Shown here: piece by piece, positions 1 through 5,356 of the stretch
How the letters are laid out: every line of letters starts with the position of its first letter
How positions within the stretch are numbered: position 1 is the stretch's first letter
Source: an uncultured Fusicatenibacter sp.
GTDB lineage: Bacteria > Bacillota > Clostridia > Lachnospirales > Lachnospiraceae
Direction of reading: 5' to 3'
DNA: 8,136 bases
Assembly: GCA_902493585.1 (NCBI GenBank)
Contig: CABUPZ010000101.1
Coordinates: 1 to 8,136 of the forward strand
Position numbers and translations under genes: made by a program
Notes under the pieces: model-generated
The model's database searches: none
Told to the model about the DNA's origin: nothing
Seen by the model: the letters and a program-made list of their open reading frames with translations, nothing else

Positions 1-69
1 CCCGCCGTTTTCCAAAATCAGGCGGTCGGCAGTCACTTCTTCTACAATTCCCTTGATGTATCCTATCAT
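1..69 (-). CDS. ruvA: Holliday junction branch migration protein RuvA, N-terminal fragment (cut by window edge)
   Basis: Only the first 23 codons are inside the window; the gene continues past position 1. The peptide opens MIGYIKGIVEEV and ends LILENGG, which matches the start of RuvA proteins (an MI-x-x-x-KG opening, then a strand leading into an ENGGIGY-type motif). RuvA binds the four-way Holliday junction as a tetramer and loads the RuvB helicase in recombinational repair. The residues seen are the first strands of the N-terminal OB-fold. The ATG at 69-67 is preceded on the minus strand by a purine-rich AGGAAAAG stretch that serves as ribosome binding site, and by a clear promoter. In clostridia ruvB usually follows, but that is outside the window. 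Identification rests on a short peptide, so it is good but not certain. Confidence 0.82.
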   Translation of the reverse strand, partial: MIGYIKGIVEEVTADRLILENGG

Positions 70-97
70 TTTCTTTTCCTTTCCAATGCACCCGTCA

Positions 98-126
98 ATT
101 ATAACAGATGTTTCCTGCAGACGCAA
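98..126 (-). promoter_or_regulatory. Sigma-A-type promoter of ruvA
   Basis: On the minus strand a -35 box TTGCGT (126-121) and a perfect -10 box TATAAT (103-98) are separated by 17 bp. The expected transcript would start near 91, giving a leader of about 22 nt before the ruvA ATG. The same TTGCGT-17-TATAAT combination is seen upstream of the rpiR-type gene. No SOS box of the Gram-positive LexA type (GAAC-N4-GTTC) is visible between here and the start codon. Confidence 0.7.
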
Positions 127-160
127 GTGGACCCAGCGGGCGAAAAATCCATTTTCCCTG

Positions 161-190
161 TTGCTTTTTGCGGGCGGCGGGTTTTATAAT
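161..190 (+). promoter_or_regulatory. Sigma-A-type promoter of the YprB-like nuclease gene
   Basis: A -35 box TTGCTT (161-166) and a perfect -10 box TATAAT (185-190) are separated by 18 bp. The start site would fall near 197, leaving a leader of about 23 nt that carries the ribosome binding site AGAGGTG (208-214), 5 nt before the ATG at 220. This promoter is back to back with that of ruvA: the two -35 boxes lie 34 bp apart. Confidence 0.65.
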
Positions 191-219
191 GTAGGAAGTT
201 CTATTTCAGAGGTGTACGT

Positions 220-1284
220 ATGAAAATTGTTTCCTGTTTTTTTACTCCGGATTTTCCTGTTCCGAAAATTTTTCTCTCCGGGAAGGATGTTTTTTTTGAT
301 ATTGAAACCACCGGCCTGAACTGGCGTAGGTCGCATCTTTATCTGATCGGCGCCGCGATCTACCATCCCGAATCGGGGCTTTGGGAGCTGACTCAGTGGT
401 TTGCGGACGAACCGGCGCGGGAACTGGATCTGCTGGATGCTTTTGCGGAGTTTCTTCTGCCGTTTCAGCGGATCATCCATTATAACGGCGCCGGATTTGA
501 CCTTCCTTATCTACAGAAGAAATATGAGTTCTACCGCCGGGAAGTTCCTTTTTCCGAGATGGACACCCTGGATCTGTACCGCAAATTCCGTCCATTCCAG
601 AAACTGTTCGGTCTTTCTTCCATGAAACAGAAATCCCTGGAAGCGTTTGCCGGTTTTTCCCGCGAGGATACCTTCAGCGGCGGGGATCTGATCTATGCAT
701 ACGAAGAATATCTGGCGTCCGCAAATCCTGCGCTTCTGAAAACGCTGTATCTTCACAACAAAGAAGACGTGTTGGGCATGGTGCAGATTCTTTCCCTTTA
801 TGGACTGGCAGATCTGTTCTCCGGCCATTTTGAGATTTCCGGGATTACGCTCAGCCCTCCGTCGCTGATTCTCAATCTGTCTCTGGAAGTTCCGGTTTCT
901 CTTCCGTTTACCAGGAAATCCGATGTCTTTTCTGTGACGGCGGACCAGAAGCTGGTACACCTGAAAATTCAGGGGCAGCAGAGGGAACTGAAATTTTTCT
1001 TTCCAAATTATAAGGACTATTATTATCTCCCTCTGGAAGACACCGCGATCCATAAGAGCGTCGGTGCTTACGTGGATTCTGAACACAGGGAAAAAGCCAA
1101 AGCAGCCAACTGCTATCAGCGCCATCAGGGCCTGTTTTTCCCACAGCCGTCCGAAATCATTTCACCAGTTTTTCGGGAGGAATATAAAGCCAAGCAATGT
1201 TTCTTTGAGTGGAAGGATTCTCTGTCGGAAGAAAAAGATTTGCTTTCTCAGTATGCTGCAGCTGTACTGTCGCACCTAGTATAA
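220..1284 (+). CDS. yprB: YprB-family RNase H-like (DEDD) exonuclease
   Basis: This 354-residue protein has the RNase H-like 3'-5' exonuclease fold of the YprB family. The acidic metal-binding motifs are all present: DIETTG (Asp27, Glu29) for Exo I, HYNGAGFD (Asp94) for Exo II, and HNKED (Asp183) for Exo III. In the last motif a His (179) stands four residues before the Asp, where DEDDy enzymes have Tyr. The catalytic domain covers roughly residues 22-200. The remaining 150 residues match no domain I recognise; they are rich in aromatic and charged residues and include a YKDYYYL stretch near 265-271. There is no signal peptide or membrane segment, so it should be cytosolic. The substrate of YprB proteins is not established, though a nucleic-acid processing role follows from the fold. 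The ATG at 220 has a good ribosome binding site. It is the only plus-strand gene here, divergent from ruvA and convergent with the membrane-protein gene. The symbol is given at family level. Confidence 0.85.
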   Translation: MKIVSCFFTPDFPVPKIFLSGKDVFFDIETTGLNWRRSHLYLIGAAIYHPESGLWELTQWFADEPARELDLLDAFAEFLLPFQRIIHYNGAGFDLPYLQKKYEFYRREVPFSEMDTLDLYRKFRPFQKLFGLSSMKQKSLEAFAGFSREDTFSGGDLIYAYEEYLASANPALLKTLYLHNKEDVLGMVQILSLYGLADLFSGHFEISGITLSPPSLILNLSLEVPVSLPFTRKSDVFSVTADQKLVHLKIQGQQRELKFFFPNYKDYYYLPLEDTAIHKSVGAYVDSEHREKAKAANCYQRHQGLFFPQPSEIISPVFREEYKAKQCFFEWKDSLSEEKDLLSQYAAAVLSHLV

Positions 1285-1332
1285 GCCACGATGAATAACC
1301 TTATGTTTCGCTGGTCTGCTTTCCCGATAGCA

Positions 1333-1382
1333 CAGTTGTAAAAGCCTCAGCGTAACCCGCTACGCCTGCGTTTTTACAACTG
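1333..1382 (+). terminator. Long imperfect palindrome after yprB, possible intrinsic terminator or palindromic repeat
   Basis: An 11-bp perfect inverted repeat, CAGTTGTAAAA (1333-1343) with TTTTACAACTG (1372-1382), encloses an inner hairpin GCGTA (1350-1354) / TACGC (1361-1365) with a 6-nt loop. Read on the plus strand, the inner hairpin, extended by CA/TG around a bulged C, is followed two bases later by five Ts (1371-1375), so it can act as a terminator for yprB. The outer arms then pair beyond the T-tract, which is unusual for a simple terminator. The shape also resembles intergenic palindromic repeats, which only a search for further copies in the genome could show. Confidence 0.55.
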
Positions 1383-1401
1383 CACTCTGGAAAAATCTTC
1401 C

Positions 1402-1453
1402 AAAAAACTGCCGCAGGCAAAAGCATCTTTCCAGAGTTTTTGTCTGCGGCAGT
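1402..1453 (-). terminator. Intrinsic terminator of the CmpB-type membrane-protein gene
   Basis: On the minus strand a 16-bp stem pairs 1453-1438 with 1422-1407 (one mismatch in that orientation at 1443/1417, a G-U wobble if transcribed from the plus strand). The core is ACTGCCGCAG / CTGCGGCAGT, the loop is 15 nt, and a run of Ts (1407-1402) follows directly. It lies about 70 bp after the stop codon of the membrane-protein gene. No T-tract follows on the plus strand, so it is mainly a minus-strand terminator. Its loop is fully complementary over 10 nt to a segment just beyond the T-tract. Confidence 0.8.
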
Positions 1454-1524
1454 CTATCTATGAAACAATTCTTCATCAATGAACGCAAATCCCAGCGCTG
1501 TTTTTCCTTCGCTTTCCTTCTTTT

Positions 1525-2469
1525 TTATCCGTCTTTTTCTGCGTCTGTGTTCTCTTCCTTCCGCTTTTCCTGTTTTTTCATCTTCTGAATATGGTTCAGA
1601 TGCGGATATGCATCCACAAACCGTCGGATCGAACGATCCAGCAGCTTTTTGCTTTTTTTCCGGGTAAGCCCCAGCCTTTCCGCATGTTCCAGAATCTCCC
1701 GCTTCACCTGCTCCCTTCGCAGGTTCAGTTCTTCCTTTTTTCCTGTTCCATAATCAACCAGTCCATCCAGCTTCTGACCACCTTCCTGACGCAGAGTCTC
1801 CATATAATTCTTCATGATCTTCCGTGCCATTCCCGGATAAATCCGTACCTTCCGCCCTGTCTCCCGACGAAAAGCGGAGAATTTTTGTCTGGCTTCCTCC
1901 GCAGCACCGGTAAGGCGGTTTTTCTGCAGAATCTCAAGGAATTCCAATCGAAGCTGTTCCATTTTCCGAATCTTGTGATCCATCTTAAACGCCGCTGCCG
2001 CCGAGATCCCGAAATCAATACAGTAGATCAAAGTAATTACAACAATTACCACTTTTCCCGCACGGGCATCGATCTGTCGGACAACCCAGCTTACCCATGG
2101 CTGGAGAACATAAAACATCAAAAGTGTAAACACGCCCCAGCAGACCGTACTCTCCGGGCAGATCTTTCCCTGAAAATTCCATTTTTTCTCTGTGTAATCC
2201 CACCATCTGGTATGGAACACAGCTTCCAGCACCTCCGCCGTCACAAACTCCAGAAGCGTCGCCAGGACGGCGCCACAGAAAAACAACGGAAGCCATTGCC
2301 CCGCCAAAGGCCGCAAAATCAGGTAAACAGAAAGCGCTCCGAATCCATAAATCGTCAGAAACGGGCCGGTGACGAATCCCCGGTTCACCAGATGTCCTTC
2401 CACCACGGACATATAGCAGCTTTCCCAGATCCATCCGAGAAAACAGTAAATCCAGAAAATAAAGCTCAA
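1525..2469 (-). CDS. CmpB-type putative ABC-transporter type IV membrane protein (start uncertain)
   Basis: The protein belongs to the family annotated as putative ABC-transporter type IV / CmpB (formerly DUF1113); its function is not established. Family hallmarks are in order: FLGWIWES near 10-16, NRGFVTGP near 29-36, IYGFGAL near 40-46, HTRWWDY near 86-92, and GKICPEST then WG near 101-112. Hydrophobic segments lie near residues 2-18, 33-54, 60-82, 107-130 and 138-160. The tail from about 162 to 314 is highly charged and helical-looking, ending in a Lys/Glu-rich stretch, and should be cytosolic. The frame opens with TTG at 2469 and has no properly spaced ribosome binding site; an in-frame TAG lies three codons upstream. 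A good ATG with Shine-Dalgarno at 2494 is in another frame, so the 5' end may be frameshifted. The start given is the longest in-frame choice. No ATPase gene is adjacent, so the transporter label is by family name only. Confidence 0.75.
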   Translation of the reverse strand: MSFIFWIYCFLGWIWESCYMSVVEGHLVNRGFVTGPFLTIYGFGALSVYLILRPLAGQWLPLFFCGAVLATLLEFVTAEVLEAVFHTRWWDYTEKKWNFQGKICPESTVCWGVFTLLMFYVLQPWVSWVVRQIDARAGKVVIVVITLIYCIDFGISAAAAFKMDHKIRKMEQLRLEFLEILQKNRLTGAAEEARQKFSAFRRETGRKVRIYPGMARKIMKNYMETLRQEGGQKLDGLVDYGTGKKEELNLRREQVKREILEHAERLGLTRKKSKKLLDRSIRRFVDAYPHLNHIQKMKKQEKRKEENTDAEKDG

Positions 2470-2491
2470 TGCCTGCTATCTGTAACGTCCA

Positions 2492-2504
2492 CATAATCCC
2501 CCTC
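2492..2504 (-). promoter_or_regulatory. Strong Shine-Dalgarno plus ATG out of frame with the membrane-protein gene
   Basis: On the minus strand GAGGGGG (2504-2498) is followed by ATT and an ATG (2494-2492). This is the only convincing translation start near the gene, yet it reads MWTLQIAGIE and is shifted one base relative to the TTG frame that carries the conserved membrane domain. Family members usually have about ten residues before the FWIYSFLGW-like segment, which this ATG would supply if one base were skipped or absent. Confidence 0.6.
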
Positions 2505-2509
2505 GTATA

Positions 2510-2530
2510 ACTGCCGCCTGTTCCGGCAGT
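2510..2530 (-). promoter_or_regulatory. Perfect 7-bp hairpin in the leader of the membrane-protein gene
   Basis: ACTGCCG (2510-2516) and CGGCAGT (2524-2530) form a perfect 7-bp, mostly G/C stem with a 7-nt loop. On the minus strand it ends 5 nt before the GAGGGGG ribosome binding site. No T-tract follows in that direction, so it is not a terminator; it could affect access to the start or RNA stability. It has no recognised family. Confidence 0.45.
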
Positions 2531-2571
2531 CCTCTCTTTTGCTGAAAAAAGCTGCCACATCTGACAGCTCC

Positions 2572-2614
2572 GTCAAAACAGCCAATCCCTTACAACGGAA
2601 TACACTGTTTTGAC
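2572..2614. repeat. 10-bp perfect inverted repeat in the upstream region of the membrane-protein gene
   Basis: GTCAAAACAG (2572-2581) and CTGTTTTGAC (2605-2614) are perfect inverted copies separated by 23 bp. The candidate -10 box (2604-2599) sits at the edge of the spacer. The arms belong to a wider set of TGACAG/CTGTCA hexamers at 2562, 2611, 2622 and 2631. This could be an operator or a leader hairpin. Confidence 0.5.
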
Positions 2615-2628
2615 AGAAACCCTGTCAA
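2599..2628 (-). promoter_or_regulatory. Candidate promoter of the membrane-protein gene
   Basis: On the minus strand a perfect -35 box TTGACA (2628-2623) is followed after 18 bp by TGTATT (2604-2599), which matches four of six -10 positions. A transcript from here would have a leader of about 100 nt before the ATG at 2494, holding the 7-bp hairpin. The -35 box overlaps the CTGTCA arm of a TGACAG-5-CTGTCA inverted repeat, so a repressor site is conceivable. No terminator is visible between rpsA and this point, so readthrough from rpsA is also possible. Confidence 0.5.
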
Positions 2629-2669
2629 TGTGACAGCCATTAATGATCAATCACTTTCAAGCAGTAGGC

Positions 2670-3776
2670 TTACTCTTCCTCAGAAACCTCATCAGAGTAT
2701 ACAGTCTCTTCCTCAGCCGGAGCTTCTGTCTCCAGAACTTTCATGCTCAGAGAGATCTTCTTCTCCTCCTCGTTGAAATCAACGACTTTCGCAGTGATAT
2801 TCTGGCCGATCTGAAGTACGTCTGCCGGTTTCTCCACGTGCTCTCTGGAAATCTGAGATACATGCAGCAGAGCGTCAACGCCCGGCTCCAGCTCTACGAA
2901 AGCACCGAAATCCGTCATACGTGCAACGGTTCCTTCTACAACATTTCCCACTGCGTATTTCTCAGCAGCGTTCAGCCATGGATTTTCCTCTGGGAATTTC
3001 ATGGACAGTGCGATCTTGTCACCGTTGATATCTTTGATCAGAACTTTTACACTATCGCCAACTTTGAAGACTTTCTTCGGATTCTCCACACGTCCCCAGG
3101 ACATCTCGGAGATGTGAAGCAGTCCGTCTGCTCCGCCCAGATCGATGAATGCACCGAAATCGGTTACGTTCTTGACAACACCCTCTACTGTGTCTCCCAC
3201 GGCGATGCGCGCAAACAGTTCTTCCTGCATTTTCTTCTTCTCTTCTACGATCAGCTGTTTTCTGTCGCCGATGATTCTTCTTCTTCTCGGGTTGAACTCA
3301 GTGATCACGAATTCGATCTCCTGATCTGCATATTTGGAAAGATCTTTCTCATATACGTCAGATACCAGGCTTGCAGGAATAAAGATTCTTGCCTCGTCGA
3401 TCACAACGCTCAGTCCACCATTCAGTACCTGTGAAACTTTCGCTTTAAGAACCTCATGATTCTCGAATGCTTCTTCCAGACGTTTGTTGCCTTTCTCAGC
3501 AGCAAGACGTTTGTAGGTCAGAAGTACCTGTCCTTCTCCGTCGTTTACCTTCAGGACTTTTACTTCCATTTTGTCCCCAGGCTGTGCTACGGTGTGAAGG
3601 TCAATATTGGAATCGTTGGAGTATTCATTTTTCGTAAGAATACCGTCGGCCTTGTAGCCGATGTTCAGAATGATTTCCTCATCCTTAACGTCGATTACCG
3701 TTCCTTCAACGACTTCTCCGTTTCTGATTGTTTTAAATGATTCATCCAGCATTTGTTCAAAACTTAATTCTGACAT
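2670..3776 (-). CDS. rpsA: S1 RNA-binding domain protein, four-repeat ribosomal protein S1 homologue
   Basis: The 368-residue product has four S1 (OB-fold) repeats at about 20-90, 107-174, 193-261 and 277-346. The third and fourth carry the best motifs: VTDFGAFIDLGGADGLLHISEMSW and the TDFGAFVELEPGVDALLHVSQIS region. The C-terminus is a short acidic tail. Four repeats and this length match low-GC Gram-positive S1 homologues (YpfD-like) rather than the six-repeat protein of E. coli; the protein binds mRNA and probably assists translation, but its necessity in Firmicutes varies. The start chosen is the ATG at 3776: it has a textbook AGGAGG 9 nt upstream, and the reading beginning MSELSFEQML matches the family. 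It overlaps the end of ispH by 20 bp in a different frame, implying translational coupling. The sequence reads as a well-expressed gene, and a promoter inside ispH may serve it. Confidence 0.92.
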   Translation of the reverse strand: MSELSFEQMLDESFKTIRNGEVVEGTVIDVKDEEIILNIGYKADGILTKNEYSNDSNIDLHTVAQPGDKMEVKVLKVNDGEGQVLLTYKRLAAEKGNKRLEEAFENHEVLKAKVSQVLNGGLSVVIDEARIFIPASLVSDVYEKDLSKYADQEIEFVITEFNPRRRRIIGDRKQLIVEEKKKMQEELFARIAVGDTVEGVVKNVTDFGAFIDLGGADGLLHISEMSWGRVENPKKVFKVGDSVKVLIKDINGDKIALSMKFPEENPWLNAAEKYAVGNVVEGTVARMTDFGAFVELEPGVDALLHVSQISREHVEKPADVLQIGQNITAKVVDFNEEEKKISLSMKVLETEAPAEEETVYSDEVSEEE

Positions 3777-4608
3777 GTTTTTGAACCTCCTCAATTATTT
3801 TATTTGGGGTGGATGCCCCTGCTGTAATACCTACACGACCAAATGATTGAAAAGGCTTTGTATCCAAATCAACGAGTGTCTCTATAAAGTAAGTATTTTT
3901 ACATTCTTCCTTACATATCTCGTACAACTTCTGAGTATTGGAACTGTGCCTGCCGCCTATGACAAGCATCGTATCCACAGTCCCTGCAAGCGTTCTCGCC
4001 TCGGTCTGTCTCTCCTCCGTTGCGTTACAGATAGTATTTAAAACACTAATATCATAACTCTTTTTCGAAAAAATTTCAACTAAATCTTTAAATTTGTTGT
4101 AATTAAATGTCGTCTGTGCCACGATACTTACATTTTTTCCATTTTCCGGGACAAAACTGCGTGCTTCTTCCTCCGTGGAAATCACAGTAACCGGACCGCT
4201 GGCCCAACCTTTAATCCCTTCCACTTCCGGATGAGGTTCACTGCCGATGATCACGATATGATTCCCTTTTTCGCTCTCCTGCTCGAGGATCCGGTGGATC
4301 TTCCGCACAAAGGGACAGGTGGCATCCACCAACGTCAGTCCCTGCGCTTTGATCTTGTCGCAGATCCTTCTCGGCACCCCGTGGGACCGGATGATCACCG
4401 TTCCTTCCGCGATCCGTTCCAGCTCCTCCTCCGAACGGATCACCTGGACGCCCCGGGCCGCCAGATCCTCGACCACCTGTTCATTATGAATGATCGGTCC
4501 ATAGGTGTAAACGGGCTTCTGTCCTTTTTCAATCTGCTCATAGACCGTATCCACCGCCCGCTTCACGCCGAAGCAGAAGCCGGCACTCTTTGCCACTGTC
4601 ACTTCCAT
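3757..4608 (-). CDS. ispH: 4-hydroxy-3-methylbut-2-enyl diphosphate reductase (IspH/LytB)
   Basis: IspH converts HMBPP to IPP and DMAPP in the last step of the MEP isoprenoid pathway, using a [4Fe-4S] cluster. All three cluster cysteines are present: Cys12 (GFCFGVKRAV), Cys98 (DATCPFV) and Cys194 (TICNATEERQ). Substrate-pocket motifs are also seen: His41 in IIHNEQV, SHGV near 75-78, EPHPEVEG with His126 and Glu128, and GGRHSSNT near 236-243. The 283-residue length is normal. The ATG at 4608 is chosen because family members begin MEVxxAKxAGFCFG and a GGAG-containing site precedes it; a longer in-frame start at 4689 would overlap cmk and add an atypical 27-residue leader. The gene follows cmk by 25 bp and overlaps rpsA by 20 bp. 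In many clostridia IspH and S1 are one fused protein; here they are separate. The 3' half is markedly more AT-rich than the 5' half. Confidence 0.95.
   Translation of the reverse strand: MEVTVAKSAGFCFGVKRAVDTVYEQIEKGQKPVYTYGPIIHNEQVVEDLAARGVQVIRSEEELERIAEGTVIIRSHGVPRRICDKIKAQGLTLVDATCPFVRKIHRILEQESEKGNHIVIIGSEPHPEVEGIKGWASGPVTVISTEEEARSFVPENGKNVSIVAQTTFNYNKFKDLVEIFSKKSYDISVLNTICNATEERQTEARTLAGTVDTMLVIGGRHSSNTQKLYEICKEECKNTYFIETLVDLDTKPFQSFGRVGITAGASTPNKIIEEVQKHVRIKF
3787..3792 (-). promoter_or_regulatory. Ribosome binding site that fixes the rpsA start
   Basis: AGGAGG on the minus strand lies within the last codons of ispH, 9 nt before the ATG at 3776. A TTG at 3794 opens the same frame earlier but overlaps the binding site and so is not used. 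The position means ribosomes finishing ispH can re-initiate on rpsA. Confidence 0.8.
4051..4079 (-). promoter_or_regulatory. Candidate internal promoter for rpsA inside ispH
   Basis: On the minus strand TTGAAA (4079-4074, five of six) and TATGAT (4056-4051, five of six) are separated by exactly 17 bp. They sit in an AT-rich part of ispH that encodes residues around 177-186. A transcript would start near 4044 and reach the rpsA ATG after about 270 nt. Promoter-like matches arise by chance in AT-rich DNA, so this is only a candidate, but extra transcription for S1 alone would make sense. Confidence 0.45.
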
Positions 4609-4633
4609 CGGTTCTCTGCTCTCCTTCTTCTGT

Positions 4634-5305
4634 TTATTCGCCGCGCCGTTCCCGGCACAGTCTCTGCACGGTTTCCACCACTTCTTCAATGGTCATATTT
4701 GAGCTGTCCACCTCCACAGCATCTTCCGCTCTGCGCAGGGGAGAGATTTCACGGTTCATATCTCTTTGGTCTCTCTCGATGATATCTGTCTCGATCACCG
4801 CCAGATCGCCTTCAATCCCTTTCGCTTTCAGTTCTTCATATCTGCGTACAGCGCGCACGTGGGAACTGGCGGTGAGATAGATCTTCAGCTGTGCGTCCGG
4901 CAGTACCGCTGTTCCGATGTCCCGTCCATCCATCACCACATCCTGGTTCGCCGCCATCTCTTTCTGCAGCGCCGTCAGCTGCCTGCGGACGCCAGGATAG
5001 ATGCTGGTGGCAGAAGCCATGTTTCCGACTTCCTCGTTACGCAGAGACGCCGTCACATTTTCCCCGTTCAGGTAAACCTGCTGCTCTCCGTTCTCATATC
5101 CGATGGTCACATCCGCTTCCAGGGCCGCAGCCTCAATGGCAGCGGAATCTTTCGGATCGATTCCCTTTCTCAGAAACAGAAGCCCCATCGCCCGGTACAT
5201 TGCCCCCGTATCAACATAGATAAACGACAGCCCAGCCGCAATTTTTTTCGCAATTGTGCTTTTTCCGGCGCCTGCCGGTCCGTCAATCGCAATATTAAAG
5301 CTCAT
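4634..5305 (-). CDS. cmk: Cytidylate kinase
   Basis: This 223-residue P-loop kinase phosphorylates CMP and dCMP with ATP in pyrimidine salvage. The Walker A motif GPAGAGKS is at 9-16. DTGAMYR (32-38) and MDGRDIGT (125-132) form the nucleoside monophosphate site, and the lid and arginine region RDQRDMNRE lies near 178-186, followed by the conserved PL pair (189-190). Length and motifs are typical of bacterial Cmk. The ATG at 5305 is preceded by AGAGGG with about 7 nt spacing; another ATG 5 nt upstream (5310) is out of frame and stops at once. It follows the flavoprotein gene by 51 bp and precedes ispH by 25 bp, so all are probably cotranscribed. cmk next to S1 genes is a common bacterial arrangement (cmk-rpsA). 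Confidence 0.95.
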   Translation of the reverse strand: MSFNIAIDGPAGAGKSTIAKKIAAGLSFIYVDTGAMYRAMGLLFLRKGIDPKDSAAIEAAALEADVTIGYENGEQQVYLNGENVTASLRNEEVGNMASATSIYPGVRRQLTALQKEMAANQDVVMDGRDIGTAVLPDAQLKIYLTASSHVRAVRRYEELKAKGIEGDLAVIETDIIERDQRDMNREISPLRRAEDAVEVDSSNMTIEEVVETVQRLCRERRGE

Positions 5306-5356
5306 AGCATTTCCCTCTTCTTCCTCTTTTTCGTTCTTCCATCTTTACGCCGGAAT

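Noticed and set aside
1285..1524. Possible small gene, tRNA or mobile-element remnant in the convergent gap
   Set aside because: No credible short frame with a ribosome binding site, no tRNA cloverleaf and no transposase sequence; only the inverted repeats are supportable.
2015..2560. Open minus-strand frame of 181 codons overlapping the membrane-protein gene and containing the good ATG at 2494
   Set aside because: The translation has no recognisable domain and reads like an out-of-frame copy of the conserved membrane protein; only its first codons matter, for the start-site question.
2643..3434. Long open plus-strand frame opposite rpsA
   Set aside because: It is antisense to a highly conserved S1 gene, lacks a ribosome binding site, and its translation is Cys/Phe/Leu-rich with no family resemblance.
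3770..3790. Programmed frameshift at the CAAAAAC run that would fuse IspH to S1
   Set aside because: Joining the frames needs a +1 shift, whereas this A-run would favour -1, and rpsA has its own excellent ribosome binding site.
4609..4689. 27-codon N-terminal extension of IspH
   Set aside because: It overlaps the end of cmk, has no family counterpart, and the ATG at 4608 matches the universal IspH start.
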